Assembly: GCA_008933995.1 (NCBI GenBank)
Contig: WARS01000012.1
Location: 434,001 to 498,000, forward strand
Source: Datnioides undecimradiatus
Taxonomy: Eukaryota; Chordata; Actinopteri; Lobotiformes; Datnioididae
Length of the DNA stretch: 64,000 nt
Direction: 5' to 3'
Part shown: one piece after another, positions 31,803 through 49,562 of the stretch
How the letters are laid out: every line of letters begins with the position of its first letter
Numbering within the stretch: the stretch's first letter is position 1
Notes under the pieces: generated by a model
The model's database searches: none
Seen by the model: only the letters and a program-made list of their open reading frames with translations
Told to the model about the DNA's origin: nothing
Made by a program: the position numbers and the translations under genes

Positions 31803-32426
31803 GTAAAAATCAAAGCGAAAACGCGTAATAGGTGACTTCGTGGATAACTAATAAAAGTTTGTGAACAACCACACATCATCTCCAGTGTTTATATCGACCC
31901 CGGTGTTAAGGAGGCTGTTCAGCCTCGTCAGGGTTTATCTGCAATTAGTCGAGAGCTCAAATATCTCTCTCAGTCAAATTAAAGTTTAAAACCTCAGCTG
32001 GAGCTTAAGTTTAGCGAAGCAACGCACAAACTGAGTGTAGCTCAGCTCCTCCACGGCAGGGGGCGTGTTGTTAAACCTCAGGACACCCAGATATTTCTAT
32101 CTAAAAACATGATCAGCACTATATTTCTCAATAGTCTGGGTACTTAGTTTAAATTTGTACTAATTCCTCGTACATCATAAGGTTTATTGACTGTTTTGTG
32201 TGCGGATAAATTCATGCGCAGCCTGTCTGTTGTCAATTTTTATTTGCTTTTGAGTGTTTGCACCAAAAAATAGATTTTTTTTAATTGCTATTAATTATGA
32301 ACGAGTCAATTCTTAGTTGATCTACACATTTTATGCAACCATTATAATTTCTCTGTTTTGCTTTAATAAGTAACTGTACTGTTGTCACTGTACTGTTACT
32401 GACTCTTACTGGGCCTTCTCTGTCAG

Positions 32427-34398
32427 ATGTTCCTGGTGGGGCTGACGGGAGGTATTTCCTCAGGGAAAAGCACAGTGTCTTCAATGCTGCGGGAGCTCGG
32501 ATGCCCCATTATTGATGCTGATGTTGTGGCCAGGAAAGGTACACACACACACCCCCCTAAGCACTATTAAGATTTACAGAGTCAACACTGTGTCTGATTT
32601 GATGGATTGGGACACGCCATGTCCTACTGTCACTGACCGTACTATGCTTCAGTGTAATAAAGTTCATCACTGCACTGAAATGGGCCTAAAGAGGCCGGGC
32701 CTGCAGGAGATTCATTAAGACAAACGCTTGGAGAGAGAGAGAGCATGAATCATAGTTGTCTCTGGCTGACTGCGGGGACGATGCTTTAGTTATGCGGTGA
32801 GGATGAAAAGGTCACAGAACGAGGTGAATGGTGCACGGCTGCACGTCGGAGCAAGTAAAAGGCATCGAAATGTATCGATTTCATTTCAGGTGGTTGCTGA
32901 ATCTGCTATAAAGCTGGTTTAAGTATTTTCTTGTCTTTGTATCCATTATTTAAAATCATCCTGCAGGCTACAGTTTTGTTTTCATGACCATAAATCAATG
33001 GCGTAATAACGTGTAGATTCATGGAGGATTACTAAATGTCTCCGGCTTTTCTCGGGAACAGTCGTGGAGCCGCACACGCCTGCCTATTCCCGAATCGTCT
33101 ACCACTTCGGGCCCGAGATCCTCCTGGAGAATGGGAAGATCGACCGGCAGAAGCTCGGCCAGCTCATCTTTGCGGATGCGGAGAAGAGGAAGCTGCTGAA
33201 CTCCATCACCCACCACGAGATCCACAAAGTGATGCTGAAAGAGATCCTGTTCTACTTTCTCAGAGGTGAGGGGGGGGGCCGAGTTAGGCTCGGTCACCGG
33301 TTATCAGGGAAGAAGGAGGCTGATTTACTGAAAGCGAGCCGAGGCTGTTTTGCAGAGCAGCAGCGGGCTTTAAGGTTTTAGGCTGTTTTCTCACAAAGCT
33401 CCACGAACTGCCCTTTGTGCGCCATAAAGTGAGACATTTCAGAGCAGCCTCAACATTTTATCAGCCAGGAGGTGAAGGAAACCGAGATAAAAGCGGGAAA
33501 AAGTCGCCGCTCACAGGCTTCAACTTTAAGAAGATGAAGTGCGGCAGACACGCTCCCTACATTCATTATTTAATACCTCAAGATGTCTGGAGAGTCTCCA
33601 AACAAACTTCTCATGCGCCTCTTCCTGTATGTTGTTCAAAAGTAATTAACCCAACAGTGTTTCTGGTATTTTCACAATGTTCTGAGTGTTGACGTGTTGA
33701 CGCTAATTAATTCTGTTTCTCAATACTTTTACACTCCTCCTCCGTCTCCCCAGGGTACCGCTACGTGGTGCTGGATGTGCCTCTTCTCTTTGAAACCAGA
33801 CGTCTCACTCAGTTTCTAAACCACACTGTAGTAGTTTACTGGTAAGACCGCCGCTCACTTTCCCCCAGTTCACCCTCGTAACTTTACTTTACTTACTTAT
33901 AGATTGTTTACAGGTTTCATATTTTACATCATTATATATTTGGAGGTTTGTTTTTTGACAGAATGTGGCCATTAAAGCCCGGTTTTGTGAGTTATCGGTT
34001 ACCTCCGTCCGTCTCTCTCTGCGCCTTATTAGCATGACTCACCGCCTCTGGATTTTTTAACAAGGCACCCTGGCTGCACCATAAATAACCTCCATTGTCT
34101 GTTCCTTTTCAGTGACCCTGCCACTCAGCTATCGCGCCTGATGCAGAGGGACGGCCTGACCCAGGAGCAGGCCGAGCAGCGTGTGGCCGCGCAGATGCCG
34201 CTCAACGAAAAGCGCGGCTTGGCCAATCACGTTATCGAGAACTCGGGCAGCCGAGAGGACACCCACCGGCAGGTCCTGCGGTTGCACACAAAGCTGGAGG
34301 ACTCCATGGACTTCCTCCTAGTGAGGGTCATTGCTATTGCAACCACTGCTGGTTTGAGTGGGATCCTGCTGTATGCAGCCAAGATCCTGTTCTCCTAA
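32427..34398 (+). CDS. dcakd: Dephospho-CoA kinase domain-containing protein
   Basis: CoaE-type kinase expected to phosphorylate dephospho-CoA at the ribose 3' position; vertebrate DCAKD is linked to mitochondria. Exons: 32427-32538, 33062-33265, 33754-33841 and 34113-34398 (stop TAA), all in phase; 229 aa against 231 in human. The P-loop GGISSGKS spans residues 8-15, followed by [17 protein letters not shown], the CoaE substrate region. DVPLLFET and QMPLNEKR are conserved CoaE motifs. The last ~25 residues are hydrophobic ([20 protein letters not shown]), a probable membrane anchor found in vertebrate DCAKD. The start codon immediately follows a splice acceptor. It lies about 22 kb from coasy, which encodes the other vertebrate dephospho-CoA kinase. 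A possible poly(A) signal is ATTAAA at 35069-35074. Confidence 0.96.
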
Positions 34399-36289
34399 CA
34401 GAGGACAGACGGAGGGGGCGGGTGAAGCGGCTTCCTGTCGAGGATGTGGTCAAAGACGAGGGAGCGAATAGGAGCAGGCGGATGCACGCCGGGGTAGGGG
34501 CGTGTACCGGTGCGGTTCACTGTGAGATTAGTTTCACAGCACCCGTTCGTACAGCGCAGAGAGGTGTGATGCGCTCTGTTTGCAATTAACACTGACTTAC
34601 ATTATTGACACAACATGCACTGACTAATACGGTTTGGTGTGAAGGGTTTCTATATGTGCAATTCCAGACACGCTTAACACACAAAGGTAAGGCCGTGGAG
34701 GCTCAGTCGCTGCACAAGCTCCCAACCAAGGTCACAGTTTGGAGCCTGAAGACTGGTTAAACTGGTTTAAAGCATTTTGTTGCAACTCATAACTCACATC
34801 AGTGCAGAAAAACACAGGATAAACAGACTAAAACTGTAAAAATGAAGAGATTTTATTTTGTTAGACCTTAATAAGCTGTCCGGTTTAGGCATCTGGGGGC
34901 GGTTTGTATAGATTGTAAATACAAAGACCAGACGTTAGAGAGAGGAACCGACAAAGTGACAGTCTGTCCTTCGTTAACGACCATATGTAGACGTGCAGAA
35001 GTCACTGTGGTTTTTGTATTTACCTCAGATTTTAGCGTGCTACCCCCCAGCCATGACTATTTTAAAAGATTAAAAACACTGTAAGGGACCTGATGCTCGC
35101 AGAATACGTCATGATTGTATGTTAATGACCTGTATAATGAAGAAATATGACAGAATGTATTTGACAGTCCATTTTTAATGGGAACAGTGTGAATTTCCAT
35201 GAATTAACAGACTTTATATTTATCACTATTTTCTTACACTTGAAGCTGTCCTCTGTAAATACCAAGTCTCTGCGTTTTGTGTCCTGTGCACACTCACTTG
35301 TAACTAAAACACAATGTTTGTGACATGAGCTGCTTAAGTGAAACATGAATGATCCAATACTACTGTTTTAAAATAACAAATGGTCACGTGGTGTCTGTTT
35401 TACTCAAGGCCCTCTCTTGTTTTTACTTCCTTTGCGATCAAATGAGTGGAAATTCATTTGACAAGGGGAAAACTTTCTGTGTGTCTGAGTTAAGTCTTGT
35501 TTTTAATCACACGCAAGCACAAATGTGTGACATTGCAACTTGAATGGAAGCCGGTTGTGGTTTGTGCACGTTTACTGAGAATTTACACTGCAGCAGGAGT
35601 CTGTTGGTGAAACCGTTTGTGCATATATATGCACTCAGCCTTTCTCAGTGTGACAGGGGGGATCATGTAATTTAAAGAATTATGAAAACATGTATGAAGG
35701 GAGTGTTTAAACAACTTTCTGCGACTTTTGTCAAGTCAAAAGACATTAAAGGAGGTTTAAAGGGCTGCTCCACCAGTTTAGCGTTAGATCTTTCAGTCAT
35801 TTGTGTAAGCTCACCATTTACCATAGTTCAGCTTTGTATTGTTGTCAGACCGTCCCTACCTGCTAAATGGCATCTTTCATACCTCCTGGCTATCCTGATG
35901 GCACCACTGGGACATAATCAGGGTTATACCCCCCTTCAAAATAAAGATGCTCCACCTGAGGCCCGGCTCTGCACACGTACAGGTTTGAATCTGTATTTTA
36001 TATAGTCAGTCGGGTCCGTGTCAGATCTCTGGATCCGTGGACACCTGGCTGTGAATGCACAGATCATGATGGAGGTTCTCTGAGTGGATTACCCAAAGAA
36101 ATAAGTGTAAACTTGGACAAGTTTCACCAACTCCCTCGACAAGAAGGATGAATGTCATAAATCACAGGAGGGAAGGCTCGAGACGTCAGTAGATAAGATA
36201 TAAACGTGAAATTGGTGGTTATCAGGTAATACATTGGTTGAATTTGGCTTTGGGTCGTACGTTTCTTTTGCCTTTTTGGGTTCTGACCT

Positions 36290-36520
36290 ACGGTTCAGAT
36301 CCTCAAAAGACAAACAGCTTCAACTACAGCTGATATATAATTCTGACTGTGATCAACAGCCAGATTTTACTGTTTACTGTCATGAATCAATTCCTCAAAT
36401 TTGTTTTGAGTGGGTGGAACAGCAAATGTTGTATTACATCAAATCATGTTATATATGTCTCAGCACAGTTGCAGAATCATTTTCAGGCGAACGACTAATC
36501 AGTTAATCGACTAATCTCAA
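36290..36520. repeat. Fragment of teleost 'AATCGATTAA' repeat
   Basis: Ends in TTTCAGGCGAACGACTAATCAGTTAATCGACTAATCT, read in pieces, which resembles the terminal part of a common fish repeat with alternating ATTAATCGA words. The left limit is uncertain. Confidence 0.4.
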
Positions 36521-39500
36521 ATTAAACTCAGCTTAACGCGGTTGAAATGCATCGGCTTCCACACCAATATTCTTGGGAAAAGACACCGATGTAATTAGAT
36601 CCTGCGGGAAAACGTGTAAGCGGCGGGACTTCAGGAGAAGAAAGTAATGAACTTGTATTAATGGTCAGTCCGGACGTCCTTGCTCTTGTCCATGTTAGAG
36701 CTTAGGCATGAAAATTCAGGCCCCACAGGCAGGCGCGGTGACATCATCCTGGCACTGAGGTCCCACTAGCCTGTGTGGCTCACTTGGCTCCGTCTAAAGC
36801 CCCTACTGGTCTGCTCCTTGTTTTTATCAAGCCACTGCAGAATTAATGCAAAGTGACTCGGGCTGCAGTGGGCGGGGTGGGGGCAGTGAACCACAGCTGC
36901 ATGGCTTCACATTTGGATACATATGTAAGACACTGAATCGCAGCCAGACACACACGAAATAATCCTATGCATGAATGTAAAACGGTACGTAAAACACACG
37001 GGGGACGCTGTAACACAGGGAATCCAGGGTGGTCTGCAGGAGGAGCAGTGATGGAGAACGAGGTCTATTCTTAGGTTTCCTTTTTTAAAAACCTGGATCC
37101 ACCGTGATCCAGGGGGGTAATGTGCCTTACTGAGTAGCCAGCTGTTCGGCAGAGATTCACAAGCGTGTCTTTTCCCAGTCTCTCTCTGAGACACAGACAG
37201 AGGCCAGATGCAGAGCATGGAAGGAAGAACTATATCTGTACCGGCAAGTGTGAATGCCCCGGGCGCAGAATGGTGGCAAAGTCTCAGTCTGAATATAAAT
37301 TGGGTTTAATTCTGAAGGTGTCAAGCTAAAAGGTGAAAGTCTTAAGTTGCCTTGTTACACTTTGTAAAAGTGCATGGATTCAGGCGCAACCCGCCGCTTT
37401 ATTGTGTGTTGTGGGTCCTCTCCGGGAGCAGAGCAAATAATTTTCTGATGGCAGGGGGTAAAGACTTCTATAATCTCGCCATCATGTTCAGAGAGTTGGC
37501 CTAGGGCACCGCAGTGCGTCGACATTTTGGAATCTCCTGTCTGAGTGGTTTTTCATCATTTCCCCCCGCCTTCTGCCGACAGGGAAGGTAGAACAGCTCG
37601 GGCAAAGGCAAACAAAATAAACAGCTTCGCACCGAACTCGGGATAAATGACAAGCTGAATTAATTTTCAATAACCACTGCATTAGTCAGCCTTGTTTGGA
37701 GTTTTGAATTGTTTACTCAAGGGGCTATTTTTTTTCCCCTTTATCACCACAGTGAAAGGACGTGCCGCCCTAGAGGGGGGTAACGGGGTTTCAGTATTCA
37801 TGGGGGGTTGTTAAAAGCAATTCAGTTGTGCCATTTTAGCAAATTATCAATTAAAACATGACAGCCAAAGTTGTGGACACGTCTTCTTGTTTGCAGAGTG
37901 TCGGCGCGCGTTGGCTTTTCCTGCTAAGCTACTTTTACACTGCATAAAACGCATCAGCGCCTGCTAACATCTGCCTTTTGCTTTCAGTGTGAAAGGGCAC
38001 AATCGGGATTCAAACCCGGGTCAAACGGCGGCGGTAGTCGCGGCCGCTTATCGGCTTTCGGCTTTAATATTCGTTTTTGCTTTTTTCGCTCTGTGCGCGA
38101 ACAAAAGGCAATTTTGCACTTAAAGGATGCAGTGCAAGCAAGATAGAGAGGTGAGAGAGATTCTCCCAGTTTGAGAGGAGGCGGGAATAAGGAGATATGT
38201 TCCTGGCGCTGTTAGAGGCGGTGTGATGTGTAAAAACTTGGAGGTAAAAGTGTTACCTTCTCATCTGGCGCGTTCGTAATGTTTAACGGGGTGCACCAGA
38301 CAAACAGATTCAGATAAACACCTCTACTGGCAAGGCGACACCTATTTTAAGCTGGTGTCTTTATAAAAACGACATATTTTTAGTGTAAAAAATGGGTTTT
38401 TTTGACTTAGCACGCCTCCTTTCTGGACTGTGTGAGCGCGCACGGCCTGTGTTTGATTGACATGTTCCTCGCTCTCCTGTGTCAAAGCAGCTGTCGGGGT
38501 TTACACCTTCACGTTTCCTGTCGATACATGAACTTTCTCCCACCGAAACGCAAATATCTAAACAGCCGGAGACGGAGAAAACACAAGGCACTTTAACAGA
38601 ATATCTCAACAGCCACAGAAAACAAATATATGAATAACAAGACACTGGCGAGATAGGGGTGCTTCTCTTACTTCCACAGATGAGTGAGCAAAACTACAAC
38701 TGAGGGTGTAAACATCCGACGAGACGTTTCTTGTGTAGCTGCGGTGTTTGATTGCACATAATTCCGGTGCGATCTGAAACATCAATAGTAGATGTCACAA
38801 AAGCGTCACTCTGAGCCCACAGTTTGTGCACAGACAATAACAATCGGGCTGAAAATATCAACACGTACAAAGCACTGACCTCCACGTAATAAAGCATCCA
38901 CAGCTTCCTAATCCATGGATCTGTCATCTGTCATCTGCGGCAGGTCCTTCTTTATTTATATACGAGTATAAAGGCTTTACGTGTTCTGCACAGGCACTTT
39001 TTCCTGCCTTGGAAAACTTGCTTTAACAAGGCAATCATAATTATTGTACACAACTGTCGTCAAATGGATTCAAGGAACACAGACAGAGAGCTTCCGCTAT
39101 CGGGTTTGACAGACGTCTTCCTGGGAAATAGTCGACTGAAGCGGCAGTGAACGCAGACGTTTAAAGAAAGATGGGTCCAGAAAATATACGAAACTCTTAA
39201 AAATGCTGTGTGTCCTGGAATACCTCCTGGAATACCACCTTAATAAACATTTAATTCATTTACACTGACTTTAATGTGCCAGAGTAAGCTACTGAGCAAA
39301 TGTCCGTAGTCTCTGGGTAGGATGTTACAAACTCGTGACTGAATGTCTTTAAACACTGCAGCTGAGAAGACTCTTGAGTAAGTATCTTATAGAATTGAGG
39401 TTTCTAAGATTGTTGATCTCCAGTTGTGCAAAGAGGCAGATTTGTCTTTTGAATCTAGTCACTATGTAATATGAGGATTTGTGAGTTAGAGACTATACGC

Positions 39501-41324
39501 TGATGAGAAAACCCACAAAGCCTCTGCTGCACTCACTCCTTCTTAGCACAACAGGTCACAAACGCAGCTCGACACCAACTAGTAGAATAAACTGGCCTGA
39601 GCAACTGTAACGGCTGTAGTGTTCTTGAACTCTGGCATCTGGTGTCATGCTGAGGAAGGGGCACTCGCAGCGCCTCCGTAGCCCGTTGTCAGGCTGCATC
39701 CGAGAGACTGCGGTGAGGTGAAGAGACAGGCAACACGCCAGCGGAGCGTCCCCGGCCACATGACTCAACCTGTCCCTACGTGTTAGCTCCGGCTCAGTCA
39801 GGGCCATGAGGGAACAAGGACGTTGGTATTGAGTCACTGACACACTGGACAGTCCCCAGATCGAGCCCGATGATGGGGGAGAAAGTGAGGGGGACGCATG
39901 CTGTTATGTTCTTCTAAGGAGTGCAAGGGCAGACAGGGGGTAACGCGCTCATGCAAACGTGATCTACTATAATGCAAAAAGATGATTTTGTGCATGTGTG
40001 TCTGCTCCACTTTCTCTGTGTGTAGCATGTTACCTGAGGGTAACAGCTGTGAGCAAAGAGCAAAATCATTTGTTGTGCTTCATACCTCACTATAAGAAAC
40101 AACACTAGTCCGAAGAATATTATTAATATAATACTTAGCTGGTAGGCTAAATCACCTACGCAGTGTAGCTTGTGTTTAACCCGTTAAAGCTCAAAATGTA
40201 GTTGTTCCTCAAGGGTCGACAAAACCAGCATTGTTCCAGGAGCTGCACACCTTTATTCAAGCTTCATACTCAAAAGCCAACTTGCTGAATCCCCAAATTA
40301 CTGTGTTTGTCACCATTTTAAGACGTAACCCATATATTTTGTGCATTCGCCAGCAAGATGAGATAAAATAAATGAAAAGTATAGTAAAGAGTGCAAATTA
40401 AAACAAAATATGAACATTAAAAGAATCTAAATACGGTCCAAAAATAACATGTACACAAAGCCAGAACTGTAAGGTGAGTGGAATTCATTATAAATATAAG
40501 AAGATTATTGTTGCAAATCCAACATATACAAACATAAACAACACTTAAATAAATGAAAATATCTGATTTACACCAAACTTCATTACTTAATAGGTTTTGC
40601 AGAATAACTCGTAGTTACCCGGTATTTGCAAAGAATACCCAGGATCAGACATTTGCATGTTATGTAACAATTCAGTGAATCATACCAAATCAGCTCTAAA
40701 GCATTAGCAGTGTAACTTACACTTAAAAAGCGCTGCACTGGCAGAGCTTATCACGAATGCATATCTGCCCCTCTGGCTCTGCTGACCACTCCGCCACAAA
40801 GCTGAGAAATATAAAAACAAAAAACAACAACTGGTGAGAAAGCAGCAGAAACTGATTAGAGCATTGTCCTTTTCACAATACAAGCGAGATTTAAGGTCTC
40901 ACAGAGATCAATCAGCAGCTGCTTCCACCTCCTTTACTGCAATGCCAGGTTTCAGTGTGAACAGAGGCCCCCTCGTGCAGCTGTGACAGGTGTGTTGACA
41001 GATGTTGCAAAAAAAAGGTAATTTTGCATCTGTTAACCTACAGTGTCCTAAACAAATGTAAGAATACCGACTGTCATCTGTGCAACGGTGCTAGCAGTGT
41101 GCTGCAGCTCAGATTGCAGCTTGGAGGATGAGCAGCTAGTGTACGCGCAACGCTTGCTGTTTATTTTTAGTATTCAAGGTGGTGTATATACAGGCTCGCG
41201 GTGACCCTTGAGATAACAGGTCTGTGGAGGACGGCAGAGCAGCTGGAAAGACTCTGTTTAGTGTCAGTCGTTATTGACAGCCAGACAGTGCTGAGGAGAC
41301 GCTGATTTTAAGCCGCGCTGGTGG

Positions 41325-41530
41325 CACGGCTGTAGGGATGCCGATGTCACTCTGTCGGTCAGTCCGACGCTCTGGTCCGGACTGAAATATCTCAAAAAAA
41401 CCGCTTGATGGATTGTTGTGAAATTGGGATGAAGCCTGATGATCCTGTGAGTTTTCCTCCAACATCACTCGCTGGGTGACATTTTGGCTTTTAGTCTTAG
41501 GATGAGGTCGAAAGGTCTCAGGAAGGTTTC
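41325..41530. repeat. Teleost interspersed repeat fragment ('GACTGAAATATCTC' type)
   Basis: GGGATGCCGATGTCACTCTGTCGGTC, CGGACTGAAATATCTCA, GATGGATTG..GTGAAATT and GTGAGTTTTCCTCCAACATCACT occur in the order typical of a repeat I recognise from many percomorph genomes. Non-coding. Confidence 0.5.
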
Positions 41531-42386
41531 TAACTGGAGGAAAAGATGTGGAAGTGTCTAAGTGGCAGCCATGACAAGAGCTGCTCAAATGCTTAGGAAA
41601 GGTGCCTCAGCGTGTCCTTTCCTATCTCCTTCAGTAAGGGTCACCCTGGACCATACTGCAAATGCTAAGTTGTATTTTTTTTTTCCTATTAAGACATGGG
41701 GGATATATTTATATTAATTTGATTTCTGTGAGGACCTTTGAGAGATGAAAACACAAAAGAAAAAAACGATATTTCTGGTCTGAATGGAAACTTTTAAACA
41801 TGATAAACATGATGAAAGGCCTGGGTATCAACAGGTTTTTGCAGAGTGGTCTCAGGAAAGGGATAGAACAAATGAAATTTAACCTTAATCAGAGCTATAT
41901 ATCAATAGGAATATGAGTGCAATCATTATTTTAACTGACCGTGTAAAGGGCTTAGTGGGAATATTGTGCCTTGTCTCTGAATAAGTGCAAAGAACTGACT
42001 GTTTTGCGGCAGGTCAGCGCTGTCATTCCGAGGAAGCCGCCGTTCTCAGCGCAGCCTCACGTACGCACTTCACTCCTCATGCTTTCTTTTGGGTTCTCCA
42101 GTGTTTACTTGCTTTTCGCGCCGTGAAAGTGCGCTGTACATTTTGTGGGAGGAAACATACATGGGCACGAGGCGCAGTTCAGCTCGACAATTAAAGCGTC
42201 GATCTATAATTTGGATCTCCCCTGGTGAGTTAAGTGGGGACACTCAAGATAACAACACCAAGGGCCTATTAACGTCACTTCAGACATTTCAGAGGCGGTT
42301 CTCTCTCCGAGCCAAGCATCTTCCTGTCTCATTTAGACTAAAGACACATGCAGAGACACACATGCACACTGACCCGTACACTGACC

Positions 42387-42390
<4 letters not shown>

Positions 42391-42420
<30 letters not shown>
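42391..42420. repeat. (CA)15 microsatellite
   Basis: Thirty uninterrupted bases of CA repeat. Confidence 0.95.
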
Positions 42421-42424
<4 letters not shown>

Positions 42425-45400
42425 TGCACGCGCACCCTGCAGTAGCCCGATAAGCCTCACGCCTCACCAATTGGCCCCTGCAAATGTCAAGTGAAGCCAT
42501 CTCAGTTAACTGATAGGAAGTGGGTGGGAGTGAATGAATCCAAATTTCCTTCAGTTACGTTTGCATACGCCGGAGATTACCTAAATTAAAACAAGTCTGC
42601 AGTAGAGGCATAATCTTTCAAATCCCTCTACTTAAACGTGGTGAAAGGAGGTACAGTCGAAAAATCTCAAAATATCCCCACAGCCGAGTCCAAGAGACGA
42701 AGCTTATGTCAACAAAAAGCAGCTTACAGCACTTCTCAGAGGAATGCTTATCTTCAAACCCTGGACCTGCTTAAAGTCAGGGAGGACATGAGATGAAATG
42801 TGAGCAAAAGGGTTCAAGCGTCGCGTACAGTCCAGATGCTGTTTCATCACAAATTAAAGCACCGGGCCCCTCTCCCGCCCTCCCTCCCCCACCACCCGGG
42901 AGTGTCCTGTTGGGTTTGGTTGTTCAGCTAAAGCCACCATCAAAACCACACACCCCTTGAGGAGGGGTTTGTGTCGCTTACACCGGCACAATAGCCGGAG
43001 TGAGGATCACCCAGTTTTGCAGGCGTGAGGCAAAGACGGCGCCTGCCAAGAGGATTTCTCCACGCCTTACACAGAGGTTTCCACGCACGGTTGTGGGCTT
43101 ACCCATGTTTCCAGTGTGACTCTGATCTGGCACCACAAAAAGATGTGTAGATGGCTAAATAGGGGGTTTCTTTTATCTATGCAATGTGATGCAATAATTA
43201 GTATTATTTGCTAACGTGATGGCAGGACCGAGGTTCTTTATGTTCTGGGAGCAGCGAGCACAAAGACACTACCTACAAATGAGCTCAGGTGCGTTTTCGC
43301 TCTCTCCGCTGGTACACTTTGAAACGCTAAACACTGTTGAACTTCTGGCCTAATCTTCAAGGTTTCTTAAGCGTTTTGGGGGTTTTTTTATATAAAAATG
43401 AATTTGGTGCATTTGTGTATCTTGCCCAAAGACTTGAGGAAAAAGTACAGATGTTGCAGACTCTTGGGGCGATGTTCACTTCCAGTGGTTTCAGCAGTGA
43501 AAGCTGTTTCTCGCAGACCGGGGGCGTTTGTCTTTGACATTGTGACATGGAGTCTCTAATTTGAAGATGTGCTCATACACCCTGCAAGAAGAAAACAGCC
43601 CGTGCTAGTGCTCAGCTGCCCTGTGGCTCGGGTGACCTCTGCTTAGGCACGGAGCCTCAGTCTTAATTGTGTCTGGAGGAATTCTGCTGTCTTAAGACAA
43701 GCTTAAGTTTAGACCGGGGGCCTTCCTGGGCTTCTCTGCACAGAGCACTTAAACACACTACAGGATGTTCCTGCACTGCACGGCATGGCAGTCTAGATTC
43801 TTTCTATAATTTTAATCAGCTGTACACTATCACACTAATTCGGCTCACAACAAAATGCTGAATTTAATTGAGCCTCGAGTGGCATTTCGAGAGGTAGCAT
43901 TAGGCTGACATTCAGTTTTATTAGCTTCATGAATGAGTAAAACATGCGTCTTGACGTGGTTTCTCTCCTCTTCACACTGTGAAAACTTTTGTTCTTGAAC
44001 TCTCAGCTTAGAGTTAGTTTCGGACCTTACGTGGCCCGTGTCAAAGGCGAATTATGTCCAAAGAATTTCACAATATCAAAGTGAGCGCTTAAGAAAACAG
44101 AAAAAATATATTGGTTTTTACAGTTTAGCCCTGGAAGCTATTTTCTTGTCTCTGACACTGGTGTCGCCGTCACAGCGGAGCCTAATTTGCCTGGATTACT
44201 CTCCGACACTGATCTAAGCTTTGTCATGATATGTTCTAACACCCGTCCCCTGACTCTCTCTCGCTGCATCTCAGCGTCTCCACACCCATTAGAGGAAGAA
44301 AAAAAAACCATCTCTCCTTTGATTGTGAAACACAATCATCTCCCGCTTCATTTGGCATTTAACACAGCTGTGATTTCCTCTCCCTTTCCCCTCAATGATC
44401 ATCTCTGTGTTGATTGCCTCTCGCTGAGCTGGCGTGGCTCTCTTGTGCCTAACATTTGCAGGACTAAACGCTGGTTTCACCGGAAAATGAGAGATCAGAA
44501 CGGCTGATAGAGAACTAGATAAGGTGAGTGACATTAACCGCATAATGTGGGAAGAAGTGCAAAAAAAAAAAAAGAGATATTTTTAATGAAAAATCATGGA
44601 CATTAAAAGTAATAGCAATAGATATGCCTTCAGCCTACTTTTCAAACTTTGTTTAAAATCACTGTATTTCTCTTTATCATTTGCAGAAACATACAGAACA
44701 TTTAAACATGCATGAATGAAATAAATAAATCTTTACAAATGTGCACACTGACTATTACATGGTATAATCGTACATCTATCCATCAACGGCTATATTCTGT
44801 AACAGACACACAATATGGTGTATGTACACTACTTTGACTGTGTTCAGACATCAAGATTCAATATCAAATGTACAGTTTATACACTAACAATATGCCGAAT
44901 GTAATGGGCTGATGGGACACGATTTTCCGAATCATCACACCGAGACACAATACATTTTGTGACAACGCCATTCAACACAAGCATAATCTCATTTTGGCGT
45001 CCAATATTTGAGAAATTAGCATTTTTCCCGGGACAGAATATATCTCCTCGGTCACCAAAGCACGACATCTTATCATACAAACAGCTTGGAAAAAAATAAA
45101 ATAAAATAAAATCTTAACAGCACATTTACAAACACCGCTGTTGGATTTCCAGACTTGTATTTGAAATGACAGCTCAAAAATGATGGCGAGGCTCCTGCAC
45201 TGTCAGAATTGTTACTGCACCTCAGCGTGACACGTGGCGGCGGCTGTCACTGTTACGTTGCTCGCGTCCATCAAAATAGCGGCATAGGCACCCTGTATAC
45301 AATGGAAAGTGTGGATGAGCAGGTGGGCAGTTACCGACGACCACTGATCCACAGCTGGAATCGCTGAATCAACGCTGACGCCACACATCTGTGAAAACAA

Positions 45401-45523
45401 TCTGACTGTGGATCAGTGGCTGTGGGCAACTTCAACCTTACTGAGAGAGCCAAGTGAAAAGTCAGGAAGTGAATGTCCTCTGGCTGCAACCTTTCACCTC
45501 TGAGCCCAGGTCTCGTCCAGTCT

Positions 45524-49562
<4,039 letters not shown>

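Larger units (their letters stand above)
34399..45523. other. 11-kb gene-poor interval between dcakd and c1ql1
   Basis: No supported coding exon on either strand; open frames are short and lack family signatures or splice support. It holds the dcakd 3' UTR on the left and the c1ql1 3' UTR (minus strand) on the right. Repeat remnants lie near 36290-36520 and 41325-41530, and a (CA)15 microsatellite is at 42391-42420. Regulatory elements for the brain gene c1ql1 could lie here, but sequence alone does not show them. Confidence 0.5.

Noticed and set aside
35379..35390. GTCACGTGG E-box downstream of dcakd
   Set aside because: Half-palindrome only, intergenic and far from any promoter.
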